Assembly (NCBI GenBank): GCA_029202545.1 | Contig: CP119311.1 | Location: 1,116,001 to 1,180,000 of the forward strand | Origin: Candidatus Pseudobacter hemicellulosilyticus | GTDB taxonomy: Bacteria; Bacteroidota; Bacteroidia; Chitinophagales; Chitinophagaceae | Length of the DNA stretch: 64,000 nucleotides | Direction: 5' to 3' | In this document: positions 1-8,244 of the stretch, piece after piece | Numbering within the stretch: position 1 is the stretch's first letter | How the letters are laid out: every line of letters starts with the position of its first letter | Made by a program: the position numbers and the translations under genes | Notes under the pieces: generated by a model | The model's input: only the letters and a program-made list of their open reading frames with translations | Told to the model about the DNA's origin: nothing | Databases searched by the model: none

Positions 1-1938
1 TGGATAGCGCCCACCGATGGCAGCAGCCCTGCCCGCCCATTGACCAGCAAAGAAAATGCTTCCCAGCCCACCTGGAGTCCCGACGGTAAACAACTGGCCT
101 TTGTACGGGCAGCCGGCGGTAAGCCACAGCTTTTCCTGCTGGGCATGAATGGGGGCGAAGCCATACAGCTCACCAGTTTTAAATATGGCGCCAGCAGTCC
201 ATCCTGGAGCCCCGATGGTAAAAAACTGCTGTTCACTGCAGGCATCCCTTTTAATGACCTGCTCAAAGACTCTCTGCTCAATCCCAATAAAGGCGTGCCG
301 GCCTGGTCACTGGAGAAACCCGGCTTTGCCAATAACCAGTACCTCCAGGCCACCGCAGCCAAAGCCGATCCGGATGGCAATATGGAGCAGGTACGGGCCT
401 ACCTGGAGAACAATGTGCGCGACAAAAAAGCAACCGTCCTCAACAAGCTACAGTTCCAGGATGAAATGACTATCAATAGTGGTCTCAGCTTCTCCCATAT
501 CTTCCTGGTAGATGCCCGGCCCGGCGCCACTCCGGTGGCCATTACAAAAGGCTTTGCCCGCTTCAACAGCGCCGCCTTCAGTCCTGACGGGTCCAGCATC
601 CTGCTGGCCGGTGCTGCCGACAGCAGCACTCACCCGGACCGAAACCTGGAAAGCGCTATCTACAGCGTAGCCGCTGATGGCAGCCAATTAAAGAAATTAT
701 TGGGCGAAAAAGGAAAGGTCTTTGGTTCTCCCCGGCTTTCGCCTTCCGGCAAATGGCTGGCCTTCCTGGTAGGCACCACTTCCTTTGTCAGTGTTCAGCA
801 GCTGGCCCTGTTGCCAATGGACAAGGCCGGCGCTGCTTATACGTTGCTACCCTTTGACCGGTCCAAAGGCAACCTGACCTGGAGCCAGGACGAACAATAC
901 CTCTATTTCACCGCCCAGAGCAATGGCGGCGTTCCCCTGTACCGTGCCGATATCAGCAGCAAACAGGTGCAGCGGCTCACTGACAGCAGCACCGGTATCA
1001 GCAGTTTTGCCCTGGAAGGCAATACCCTGGCCTATGTGCAGACAGCCGTCAGCAACCCCTATGAAGTATTTGTGGCTGATGCCAGCGCCGGCAAACCCAG
1101 GCAGCTGAGCCAGCTCAACCAGGAATGGGTCAGCAAAAAGCGCTTATCCATGCCCGAGAAATTCAGCTTCATCAATAAAAAAGGACAACCCATTGAATAC
1201 TGGGTCATGAAGCCCGCCAATTATGAACCCGGCAACAAATATCCGCTGGTACTGGAGATCCATGGCGGCCCTTCGGCCATGTGGGGACCCGGCGAAAGCA
1301 GCATGTGGCATGAGTACCAGTTCTACAGCAGTAAAGGGTATGGCGTGGTATATTGTAACCCCCGCGGCAGTGGCGGCTACGGCGAACAGTTCCTGCGGTC
1401 CAATATCAACGACTGGGGCGCAGGTCCCAGCAGTGATGTACTGACAGCGCTTGACAAGGCCGTGGCCCAGGGCTGGGCGGATACGTCTAAACTACTGGTC
1501 ACCGGCGGCTCTTATGCCGGTTACCTGGTGGCCTGGATCATTGCACACGACCATCGCTTCAAGGCAGCCTGCTCCCAGCGCGGCGTGTATGACCTGCCCA
1601 CTTTCTTTGGAGAAGGCAATGCCTGGCGGCTGGTGCCCAATTATTTTGGCGGCTATCCCTGGGACCCCAAAGTAAAGACTGTATTGCAAAGGGAATCTCC
1701 CATCAATTATGTACAGAACATCACCACACCTTATATCATCTTCCATGGCGATAACGACCGGCGTACCGGCTTTGTGCAAAGTGAGATGCTGTACAGGAGT
1801 TTAAAAGTGCTGGACAGACCGGTGGAGTACGTGCGCCATCCCAATGGCACGCATGAACTGACCCGTAGTGGCGATAACCGCCAGCGTATTGATCAGCTCC
1901 TGCGTACCTGGGAATTCTTTGAGCGCTATATCAGGTAA
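1..1938 (+). CDS. S9 family prolyl oligopeptidase-type serine peptidase (5' partial)
   Basis: This is a secreted or periplasmic serine peptidase of the S9 family that trims peptides. The frame is open back to base 1 with no start, so the N-terminus lies outside the window; the TTG at position 40 is not a convincing start. The N-terminal half carries TolB/WD40-like beta-propeller repeats (repeated SPDGK motifs), and the C-terminal third is an alpha/beta hydrolase. Catalytic residues are visible: serine in GGSYAGY (about nt 1505), aspartate in HGDNDRR (about nt 1750) and histidine in NGTHE (about nt 1850). The oxyanion region EIHGGP is also present. Its last 8 bases overlap the 3' end of the convergent MFS gene. 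The family call is firm; the substrate is unknown. Confidence 0.93.
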   Translation, partial: WIAPTDGSSPARPLTSKENASQPTWSPDGKQLAFVRAAGGKPQLFLLGMNGGEAIQLTSFKYGASSPSWSPDGKKLLFTAGIPFNDLLKDSLLNPNKGVPAWSLEKPGFANNQYLQATAAKADPDGNMEQVRAYLENNVRDKKATVLNKLQFQDEMTINSGLSFSHIFLVDARPGATPVAITKGFARFNSAAFSPDGSSILLAGAADSSTHPDRNLESAIYSVAADGSQLKKLLGEKGKVFGSPRLSPSGKWLAFLVGTTSFVSVQQLALLPMDKAGAAYTLLPFDRSKGNLTWSQDEQYLYFTAQSNGGVPLYRADISSKQVQRLTDSSTGISSFALEGNTLAYVQTAVSNPYEVFVADASAGKPRQLSQLNQEWVSKKRLSMPEKFSFINKKGQPIEYWVMKPANYEPGNKYPLVLEIHGGPSAMWGPGESSMWHEYQFYSSKGYGVVYCNPRGSGGYGEQFLRSNINDWGAGPSSDVLTALDKAVAQGWADTSKLLVTGGSYAGYLVAWIIAHDHRFKAACSQRGVYDLPTFFGEGNAWRLVPNYFGGYPWDPKVKTVLQRESPINYVQNITTPYIIFHGDNDRRTGFVQSEMLYRSLKVLDRPVEYVRHPNGTHELTRSGDNRQRIDQLLRTWEFFERYIR

Positions 1939-3166
1939 GCTGGCCGGGAGCCAGTTGTTTTTTATTGTGCAGGCTGCGGTAGGCCACCCAGGCGCTGACC
2001 AGCATCAGGGCGCCACCCAGCAGGAACGGTGCGCCGGGCAAATGCACGGGCGCTGTCTTTCCGGTGAAGTAGGCAAACAGGCTGGTCATGATGGGCGGAC
2101 CTATGACAGCAGTGAAACTCATCAGGCTGGTCAGCCCACCCTGCAGTTCGCCCTGCTCGTTAGCCGGCACCTGGCTGCTGATAATACCCTGCAAAGCAGG
2201 ACCGGCAATACCACCCAGGCAGTACACCACTGTGAAAGCATACATCTGCCAGCCGCTGAAAGCAATGCCAAAAAGGAACATACCGATGGCATACAGGAAG
2301 AACCCGGTATAGACGCTTTTTTCCATACCCAGCAGCGGGATGGTCTTGCGGATCAGTATGCCCTGAACCAGGCCTACCATCAAGCCCACCACACCCAGGG
2401 AGATGCCGATCTCTTTTTCATGCCAGTTGAATTTTTCCATACCATAAAAACTCCAGGTGGTCTGTACGGCATGGGAACCTATATACAGCAGGATCAGTGA
2501 GACCACCAGGCCTGTAATGGCCGGGTATTTTTTCAGGTGCAACAAAGAACCAACAGGGTTGGCCCTCTTCCACCGGAATGGACGCCTGTTCCCCTTGCCG
2601 AGGGATTCCGGCAGGACAAAGAAACCATAGAGCCAGTTGAGCAGGGTCAGCCCGGCGGCCACCAGGAAAGGCACGCGCAAACCAAAACTACCCAGGAGCC
2701 CGCCGATGGTGGGACCCAGGATAAAACCGATACCAAAAGCAGCGCCAACAATACCAAAGTTCTGGGCTCTTTTGTCCGGGGTACTGATATCCGCTATATA
2801 GGCAGTGGCGGTAGTAAAGCTGGCGCCGGTGATACCGGCAATCACGCGGCCAACAAACAACCAGAACAGGCTGGGCGCAAAGGCCAGGAAAAGATAGTCG
2901 ATCCCAAAACCGAATAAGGAGAACAGCAGTACGGGCCGGCGGCCGTACCGGTCGCTCAGGTTGCCCAGCAGCGGGGCAAACAGGAATTGCATAATGGCGT
3001 AAGCAAACAGCATCCAGCCTCCGTATCGGGAAGCGGCGCTGAGGTCCGTATGGCCCAGTTCCATAATAAGCCTGGGCATTACGGGCATCACGATACCAAA
3101 CCCTGTCACGTCAATGAGCAGGGTCACGAAAATAAATCCAATGGCGGCAGAACCAGTAGGTTTCAT
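1931..3166 (-). CDS. MFS transporter, TetA/multidrug efflux type
   Basis: A 411-residue inner-membrane proton antiporter of the major facilitator superfamily, nearest to the TetA (TCR) branch. About twelve hydrophobic segments can be read. The DHA1 motif A between helices 2 and 3 is present as GNLSDRYGRRP, and the opening helix FVTLLIDVTGFGIVMPVMP is typical of TetA-like pumps. The helix-5 glycine/proline region (AAFGIGFILGPTIGG) matches antiporter motif C. It stands alone: no TetR-type regulator is next to it, and its 3' end overlaps that of the S9 peptidase. A small-molecule efflux role follows from the family, but tetracycline as substrate is not shown. No strong promoter was recognised upstream of 3166. 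Confidence 0.9.
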   Translation of the reverse strand: MKPTGSAAIGFIFVTLLIDVTGFGIVMPVMPRLIMELGHTDLSAASRYGGWMLFAYAIMQFLFAPLLGNLSDRYGRRPVLLFSLFGFGIDYLFLAFAPSLFWLFVGRVIAGITGASFTTATAYIADISTPDKRAQNFGIVGAAFGIGFILGPTIGGLLGSFGLRVPFLVAAGLTLLNWLYGFFVLPESLGKGNRRPFRWKRANPVGSLLHLKKYPAITGLVVSLILLYIGSHAVQTTWSFYGMEKFNWHEKEIGISLGVVGLMVGLVQGILIRKTIPLLGMEKSVYTGFFLYAIGMFLFGIAFSGWQMYAFTVVYCLGGIAGPALQGIISSQVPANEQGELQGGLTSLMSFTAVIGPPIMTSLFAYFTGKTAPVHLPGAPFLLGGALMLVSAWVAYRSLHNKKQLAPGQLT

Positions 3167-3356
3167 ACAGGAAAAACTTATGAATGGGTGAATGAGGTTG
3201 CAAAATAAACAGAACCGGACCAGGAATTGACCAGCAAGGGGATGGAACAGGTAAATTTTTGGTTAAACCCGGAGGGCAACCGGTAAAAGATTACCTGTTG
3301 GTCAAGTGGTTGGCAGAAGCGCCTCAGACGGGGAGATGATGCCGGGGAGGATTCTC

Positions 3357-3386
3357 ATAAAAAAAGCCCTGCCCGAAGGCAGGACT
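3357..3386 (-). terminator. Rho-independent terminator of the RRM gene
   Basis: Read on the minus strand, a GC-rich stem (AGTCCTGCC / GGCAGGGCT) with a TTCG tetraloop is followed by a run of T. It begins 23 nt after the stop of the RRM protein gene. Confidence 0.85.
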
Positions 3387-3408
3387 TACTATCGTAGAAA
3401 CAATCGGA

Positions 3409-3717
3409 TTAATAACGGTTGTTGCTGCGGGAGAAAGAACGCCTTTCACCACCACCACCATTGCTGGGACGATCTTCACGGGGACGAGCTTCAGTTACTT
3501 TGATAGCCCTTCCTTCCACGATGCCGCCATCCAGTTCTTTGATAGCTTTATGAGCCGCTTCGTCGTCAGACATTTCCACAAAACCGAAGCCGCGGCTTCT
3601 GTTGGTGAATTTATCCATGATTACTTTGGCGGAGGAAACTTCTCCATACTCGGCAAAGAAATCGTTCAAATCCTCGTCGGTGACGTTGTAGCTCAAATTA
3701 GAAACATAAATGTTCAT
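3409..3717 (-). CDS. RRM-domain RNA-binding protein
   Basis: A 102-residue protein made of one RNA recognition motif and a short arginine/serine/glycine-rich tail. RNP2 (IYVSNL) is at residues 3-8 and RNP1 (RGFGFVEM) at about 43-50, with the aromatic residues that stack on RNA. Such small RRM proteins are common in Bacteroidota and cyanobacteria, where several are cold-induced and are thought to act as RNA chaperones; the role here is inferred from the family. The tail (EARPREDRPSNGGGGERR) should add non-specific RNA affinity. It is monocistronic, with its own terminator and a roughly 300-nt divergent intergenic region upstream. The start ATG at 3717 fits the domain boundary exactly. Confidence 0.92.
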   Translation of the reverse strand: MNIYVSNLSYNVTDEDLNDFFAEYGEVSSAKVIMDKFTNRSRGFGFVEMSDDEAAHKAIKELDGGIVEGRAIKVTEARPREDRPSNGGGGERRSFSRSNNRY

Positions 3718-4020
3718 ACAAATGACTGATTAAATTAATAATGGATCTGAGGGAAGGCAGAGTAAAAGAAGACTTAACTAACTAATAGCAGAAGTGCGTA
3801 GCAGACTATATCGTTCACTTACTAAATGCTCAATCGCTCAAATTACTCCGCAAAGATAATCCCTTTTAATCATAGTTCAGGAGAAAAGAATATTAAACCT
3901 TTATTAAGGCGTGGCCTGAATTAGCGGCCGCCGGCCATACCCCTAACGGGCCCTTTCTTTATCCCTGTTGTCCGCGCTTATATCATTTTACCTAATTTTG
4001 CTTACTTATTAATTTATAGC
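3718..4020. promoter_or_regulatory. Divergent intergenic region, RRM gene / gnd
   Basis: Three hundred bases without a gene, AT-rich toward the RRM side. It must hold the RRM promoter and possibly a long leader for it; I could not assign a clear box on the minus strand. The gnd promoter lies at its right end. No other conserved element was recognised. Confidence 0.5.
3968..4000 (+). promoter_or_regulatory. Predicted gnd-zwf-pgl promoter
   Basis: A TTG at 3968-3970 and a TAATTTTG box at 3993-4000, which fits the Bacteroidota -7 consensus TAnnTTTG exactly. Spacing is 22 nt, slightly longer than the 20 nt seen at two other promoters here. The ATG follows 20 nt after the box. Confidence 0.6.
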
Positions 4021-5433
4021 ATGCCTGCACAAACATTCGACTTCGGAATGGTCGGCCTGGGTGTCATGGGGAGAAACCTCCTGCTCAATATGGCGGATCA
4101 TGGATTTAAGGTCATCGGATTTGATAAAGACAGCCAGAAAACAACCGCCTTTGAACAGGCAGCCAATCCCGGCACTACGGTAAAGGGAGTCGGCGAACTG
4201 AAAGGCATGACCGACCAGCTCGCCGTTCCACGGCGTATCATGTTGCTGGTGCCTGCCGGCAAACCCGTGGATGACGTGATCGAGAGCCTCTTACCCCTGG
4301 TGGAAAAAGGCGATATTATTATTGATGGCGGGAACTCCCACTATACCGATACCCTTCGCCGGGTACAATACCTGTCCGGAAAAGGCATCCACTTTATGGG
4401 TGTTGGCGTTTCCGGTGGTGAACAGGGCGCCCGTACCGGCCCCAGCATCATGCCGGGGGGCGACCAGGAAGCCTATCCGCACGTACAACCCATGCTGGAA
4501 GCCATTGCCGCCAAAGTGAAAGGAGAACCCTGCGTAGCCCACCTCGGTAAAGGCGCCGCCGGCCACTACGTGAAAATGGTCCATAATGGTATTGAATACG
4601 CCATCATGCAGCTGATCAGTGAATGCTACGACCTGCTCCACCGCGGCGCCGGCCTCAGCAACGACGAGCTGCACCAGGTATTTGACAGCTGGAACAAGGC
4701 AGAACTGCAATCCTTCCTGGTAGAGATCACTGCTGATATCTTCCTCCAGCAGGACGATAAAAGCAATAACCGCCTGGTAGATATGATCCTGGATAAAGCA
4801 GGCGCCAAAGGCACCGGCAAATGGACCTCGCAGGATGCCATGGAGATCGGCATGCCCATTCCCACTATTGATATGGCCGTGACCATGCGCAATATCTCCT
4901 CCCAGAAAGAAGAAAGAGTAAAAGCAGCAGCCCTGTACCAGCACAAGGCCCTGCCCATTGATACACCCAAAGAAAAATTCATTGAGCAGGTCCGCGATGC
5001 CCTGTTCACCGGCGTCCTGGTCAGTTATGCCCAGGGCCTGGCCATGCTGCGTAAAGCATCTGTTGAACTGGACATGCAGATCCCCCTGCCCCAGGTGGTC
5101 AGGGTATGGAGAGGCGGTTGCATCATCCGCTCTTCCCTCCTGGAACTGTTCTCCGATATCTATCAACAGAACCCTCAGCTGGAAAATTTGTTATTGAATG
5201 ATCAGATAGCACAGCTCCTGCAACAGAAAGAGGCCAATACCCGCGCAGTAGCCGCAGCAGCCATCCAACACCAGTATGCCGCCGGCGCCCTGTTCAGCGC
5301 CATCGCCTGGTATGACGCCTGCCGCACAGCTGAGCTACCTACCAATCTTTTGCAGGCCCAGCGTGACTATTTCGGGGCACATACGTACCAACGGAAAGAC
5401 CAGCCCGGCAGCTTCCATACAGAATGGAAGTAA
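4021..5433 (+). CDS. gnd: 6-phosphogluconate dehydrogenase, decarboxylating
   Basis: Oxidises 6-phosphogluconate to ribulose 5-phosphate and CO2 while reducing NADP+, the third step of the oxidative pentose-phosphate pathway in the cytosol. The 470 residues match the full-length dimeric enzyme. Visible are the N-terminal dinucleotide-binding loop GLGVMGRN (residues 12-19), the substrate-binding signature GVSGGEQGARTGPSIMPGG (about 130-148) and the helix HYVKMVHNGIEY with the catalytic lysine (about 182-193). The C-terminal GCIIRS segment is also conserved. It is the first gene of a gnd-zwf-pgl operon, 43 nt ahead of zwf, so all three enzymes of the oxidative branch are made together, in reverse of the pathway order for gnd. 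Confidence 0.97.
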   Translation: MPAQTFDFGMVGLGVMGRNLLLNMADHGFKVIGFDKDSQKTTAFEQAANPGTTVKGVGELKGMTDQLAVPRRIMLLVPAGKPVDDVIESLLPLVEKGDIIIDGGNSHYTDTLRRVQYLSGKGIHFMGVGVSGGEQGARTGPSIMPGGDQEAYPHVQPMLEAIAAKVKGEPCVAHLGKGAAGHYVKMVHNGIEYAIMQLISECYDLLHRGAGLSNDELHQVFDSWNKAELQSFLVEITADIFLQQDDKSNNRLVDMILDKAGAKGTGKWTSQDAMEIGMPIPTIDMAVTMRNISSQKEERVKAAALYQHKALPIDTPKEKFIEQVRDALFTGVLVSYAQGLAMLRKASVELDMQIPLPQVVRVWRGGCIIRSSLLELFSDIYQQNPQLENLLLNDQIAQLLQQKEANTRAVAAAAIQHQYAAGALFSAIAWYDACRTAELPTNLLQAQRDYFGAHTYQRKDQPGSFHTEWK

Positions 5434-5476
5434 AGGGCCGCCTTATCCCAACTGAATTACCCGATAACAGAAAATT

Positions 5477-6982
5477 ATGCAAAATCACAAAAGACCACCG
5501 GCTTCCTTACTGTTCATTTTCGGAGGCAGCGGAGATCTCAACCATAGAAAACTCTCTCCCGCCCTTTTCAACCTGTTCATCGATAACTGGATGCCTGAGA
5601 AATTTGGCATTGTAGGGATCGGCAGAAGGCCTTTTAAGGACGAAGACTACCGCCAGCACCTGCTGAACGGCATTTCCCAGTTCTCCCGCCGTAAGGACGA
5701 AGAGAACAGCAAATGGGAAGATTTCTCCCAGCACGTATCCTATCTCCAGATGGATGCCGAGCAGGAAGAGGAATACCAGCAGATCTCCGAGATCGTAAAA
5801 CAAAAAGAAGCCGAATTCGGAGAACACCCCAATGTGATCTTCTACATGGCCGTGGCCCCGCAGTTAGTGCCCGCCATTGCCAGCAAGCTGGGCCCGCTCA
5901 ATATCTGTTCCGATACCAAATGCACCCGCATTGTAGTGGAAAAGCCTTTCGGCCATGACCTCCAGAGCGCTCATGAACTGAACGCCCTGCTGGCCTCCAT
6001 GTTTGATGAGGAGCAGATATACCGCATTGACCATTATCTCGGTAAAGAGACCGTCCAGAATATCCTGGCCCTCCGTTTCGCCAATGCCCTCTTTGAGCCC
6101 CTGTGGAACAGGAGCTATATTGAGCATGTGCAGATCACCGCTGCAGAGACAGTAGGCGTGGAAGGCCGGGGCGATTATTACGAAAGTTCCGGGGCCCTGC
6201 GCGATATGGTGCAGAACCATATCCTCCAGCTCATGTGCATGATTGCCATGGAAGCTCCCGTGTCTTTTGACGCCAACGAGATCCGCAACAAGAAAGTAGA
6301 CGTACTCAACGCCATCCGCCGCATGTCCCATGAAGATGTGCATGCCCATGCCGTACGCGGCCAATACGCGCCCGGCTGGATGAAGGGTGAGCAGGCGGCC
6401 GGCTATCGCCAGGAGAAAAATGTTTCCAAAGATTCTCCTACCGATACTTTTGCTGCAGTCAAATTCTATATCGATAACTGGCGTTGGCAGGATGTGCCTT
6501 TCTACGTACGCACCGGCAAACGGCTGCACGAGAAATCCACCATCATTACCATCCAGTTCCGTCCCGCGCCGTTTTATGCCTTCCCTGCGGAATCCGCAGA
6601 GTCCTGGCGGCCCAACAGGCTTACCATCAGTATCCAGCCTGAGATGGATATCCGCCTTCGCTTCCAGGCCAAACGCCCGGGTCAGTCCATGACCTTGAAT
6701 CCTGTGGACATGATCTTTAGCTATAAATCCTACGAGGAAGATGAACCGGAAGCCTACGAGACCCTGCTGCTGGATGTGATGGAAGGCAATGCCACCCTGT
6801 TCATGCGCTCCGACCAGGTGGAAGCCGCCTGGAAAGTGATCATGCCCATCCTGGAAACCTGGGAGAACCGTCCGCCGGTAGATTTCCCCAACTATTCACC
6901 CGACAGCTGGGGACCGGAAGATGCTGAAGCCCTTATTGCCAGGGATGGCAATAACTGGGTCAATATCCCCCATCGCGAATAA
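5477..6982 (+). CDS. zwf: Glucose-6-phosphate 1-dehydrogenase
   Basis: Catalyses oxidation of glucose 6-phosphate to 6-phosphogluconolactone, the committed step of the oxidative pentose-phosphate pathway. The 501 residues are the usual length. The nucleotide-binding motif IFGGSGDLNHRKL is at residues 13-25 and replaces the commoner GASGDL. The active-site signature RIDHYLGKE (about residues 184-192) holds the catalytic histidine and substrate-binding lysine, and EKPFGHD sits before it. The C-terminal domain contains the conserved NRLTISIQP strand. It lies between gnd (43 nt upstream) and pgl (17 nt downstream), which fixes its metabolic role. Confidence 0.97.
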   Translation: MQNHKRPPASLLFIFGGSGDLNHRKLSPALFNLFIDNWMPEKFGIVGIGRRPFKDEDYRQHLLNGISQFSRRKDEENSKWEDFSQHVSYLQMDAEQEEEYQQISEIVKQKEAEFGEHPNVIFYMAVAPQLVPAIASKLGPLNICSDTKCTRIVVEKPFGHDLQSAHELNALLASMFDEEQIYRIDHYLGKETVQNILALRFANALFEPLWNRSYIEHVQITAAETVGVEGRGDYYESSGALRDMVQNHILQLMCMIAMEAPVSFDANEIRNKKVDVLNAIRRMSHEDVHAHAVRGQYAPGWMKGEQAAGYRQEKNVSKDSPTDTFAAVKFYIDNWRWQDVPFYVRTGKRLHEKSTIITIQFRPAPFYAFPAESAESWRPNRLTISIQPEMDIRLRFQAKRPGQSMTLNPVDMIFSYKSYEEDEPEAYETLLLDVMEGNATLFMRSDQVEAAWKVIMPILETWENRPPVDFPNYSPDSWGPEDAEALIARDGNNWVNIPHRE

Positions 6983-6999
6983 ACCAACCCAACGCTTAC

Positions 7000-7734
7000 A
7001 TGGTACATATCTATAACGATCCTGCCGCCGTCAGCGAAGCCCTGGCCCAATGGATCACGGAACTGATAGAACAAAGATTGAAGCACCACCATTCCTTCAC
7101 CTGGGTGGTGACAGGCGGTAATTCGCCCAAACAATTGTATGAGCTCCTGGGTAAAGCGCCTTACCGGGACAGGATCGACTGGTCCCGGGTACATATTTTT
7201 TGGGGAGATGAGCGGGCCGTTCCCTTTGATGACGCCCGCAACAACGCAAAGATGACGTATGAGCACCTGCTGAACCATGTGCCCGTAGTCCCGGAACAGG
7301 TACACGTTATGCGTACAGACCTGGACCCCGAAGCCTCGGCCCGGGTCTATGAAGAAATACTAAAAAAATATTTCCCGCCGGCCGGCCACAGCTTCGACCT
7401 GGTGCTGAACGGCATGGGTGATGACGGTCATACTCTCTCCCTGTTCCCGCATACGCCCGTTATTCACGAGACCAAAGCATGGGTAACTTCCTTCTGGCTG
7501 GAAGCACAGCAGATGTACCGCATCACGCTCACGGCCCCAATTGTGAACCGTGCGCATAAAGTGGTGTTCCTGACCTTTGGCGCAGGCAAGGCCAAAGCAC
7601 TGTTTGAAGTACTGAAGGGAGAACGCAATGTGGACCAGTATCCTTCCCAGATCATTGATCCGGTGGAAGGGCAACTGCATTGGTTTGTGGATGAAGCGGC
7701 AGCGGGTATTTATACAACGTCCACTGAATCGTAG
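7000..7734 (+). CDS. pgl: 6-phosphogluconolactonase
   Basis: Hydrolyses 6-phosphogluconolactone to 6-phosphogluconate, the second pathway step. The 244-residue protein belongs to the glucosamine-6-phosphate isomerase-like (NagB/DevB) fold. Motifs seen: VTGGNSPKQLYELL for phosphate binding (about 43-56), FWGDERAVPFDDARNN (about 67-82) and NGMGDDGHTLSLFPHTP (about 136-152) with the catalytic histidine. It is the last gene of the gnd-zwf-pgl operon, 17 nt after zwf. Its final 25 bases overlap the 3' end of the convergent Dabb gene, so the two transcripts run into each other and no terminator separates them. Confidence 0.95.
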   Translation: MVHIYNDPAAVSEALAQWITELIEQRLKHHHSFTWVVTGGNSPKQLYELLGKAPYRDRIDWSRVHIFWGDERAVPFDDARNNAKMTYEHLLNHVPVVPEQVHVMRTDLDPEASARVYEEILKKYFPPAGHSFDLVLNGMGDDGHTLSLFPHTPVIHETKAWVTSFWLEAQQMYRITLTAPIVNRAHKVVFLTFGAGKAKALFEVLKGERNVDQYPSQIIDPVEGQLHWFVDEAAAGIYTTSTES

Positions 7735-8123
7735 ACCACCACCTTGCTCCAGAGCGCCGAGCATTCCTCAATAAAGCGGAGATGATCCGGATCTGTCTGG
7801 TAGCTCTCCTGGTCGGCCGCATTGCTGAACACCAGCAGCCAGGAAACCGCATAGCTCCGGTCAATTACTTCCCGGTTGGTATTGGCAGGCTGGCCGATAT
7901 GGAATTCCCGGATGGTCTTCACCGCCGATAATTTTTTCAGCCCGGCTACCAGCCGTGCCTTATGCTCCGCATTGTCCGGCTCTTTCAGCCAGAAATAAAC
8001 ATGGTGGATGAATTTGTTTCGGATGCCGGCGGCAGGTTCCGGGACGGCCAGCACCCCGGCGCCGGAAGCAAGGGCCAGCTTACCGCTGTTGGCCAGGAAC
8101 TGGCGGCGACTGTTATCGTTCAT
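7710..8123 (-). CDS. Dabb (stress-responsive A/B barrel) protein with Tat-type signal
   Basis: A 137-residue protein. The first part, SRRQFL followed by a small hydrophobic stretch rich in alanine and glycine, reads as a twin-arginine export signal ending near residue 30. The rest is a ferredoxin-like Dabb domain: IRNKFIHHVYFWLK, then FHIGQPAN and YAVSWLLVFSNAADQESYQTDPDH. Dabb proteins form dimeric barrels; some are enzymes or stress proteins, but most lack a known reaction. I start it at the ATG at 8123, just before the Tat motif; the longer frame upstream adds 48 residues with no signal-like features. An exported Dabb protein is unusual in my experience. Function is unknown. Confidence 0.8.
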   Translation of the reverse strand: MNDNSRRQFLANSGKLALASGAGVLAVPEPAAGIRNKFIHHVYFWLKEPDNAEHKARLVAGLKKLSAVKTIREFHIGQPANTNREVIDRSYAVSWLLVFSNAADQESYQTDPDHLRFIEECSALWSKVVVYDSVDVV

Positions 8124-8190
8124 ACTGGAAGGTTTAATAGTGATTGTCCCTGAAACTACTGATATTTTTGAAATAATCCGCGTATAAAAA

Positions 8191-8228
8191 GCAAGCGCCG
8201 CTGTACAGAATGGTACAGCGGCGCTTGC
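8191..8228 (-). terminator. Strong terminator of the acyl-CoA dehydrogenase gene
   Basis: A perfect 16-bp stem (8191-8206 with 8213-8228) and a 6-nt loop, flanked by A and T runs on both sides. On the minus strand it lies 16 nt after the dehydrogenase stop and is followed by TTTTT. Its symmetry would also stop read-through from the plus strand. Confidence 0.9.
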
Positions 8229-8244
8229 TTTTTTATATAATTGC

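Noticed and set aside
1868..2500. Long plus-strand frames antisense to the MFS gene and similar frames opposite zwf, gnd, coxA and others
   Set aside because: Their residue patterns are low in hydrophobic cores and rich in histidine and glutamine, as expected for antisense shadows of GC-biased genes.
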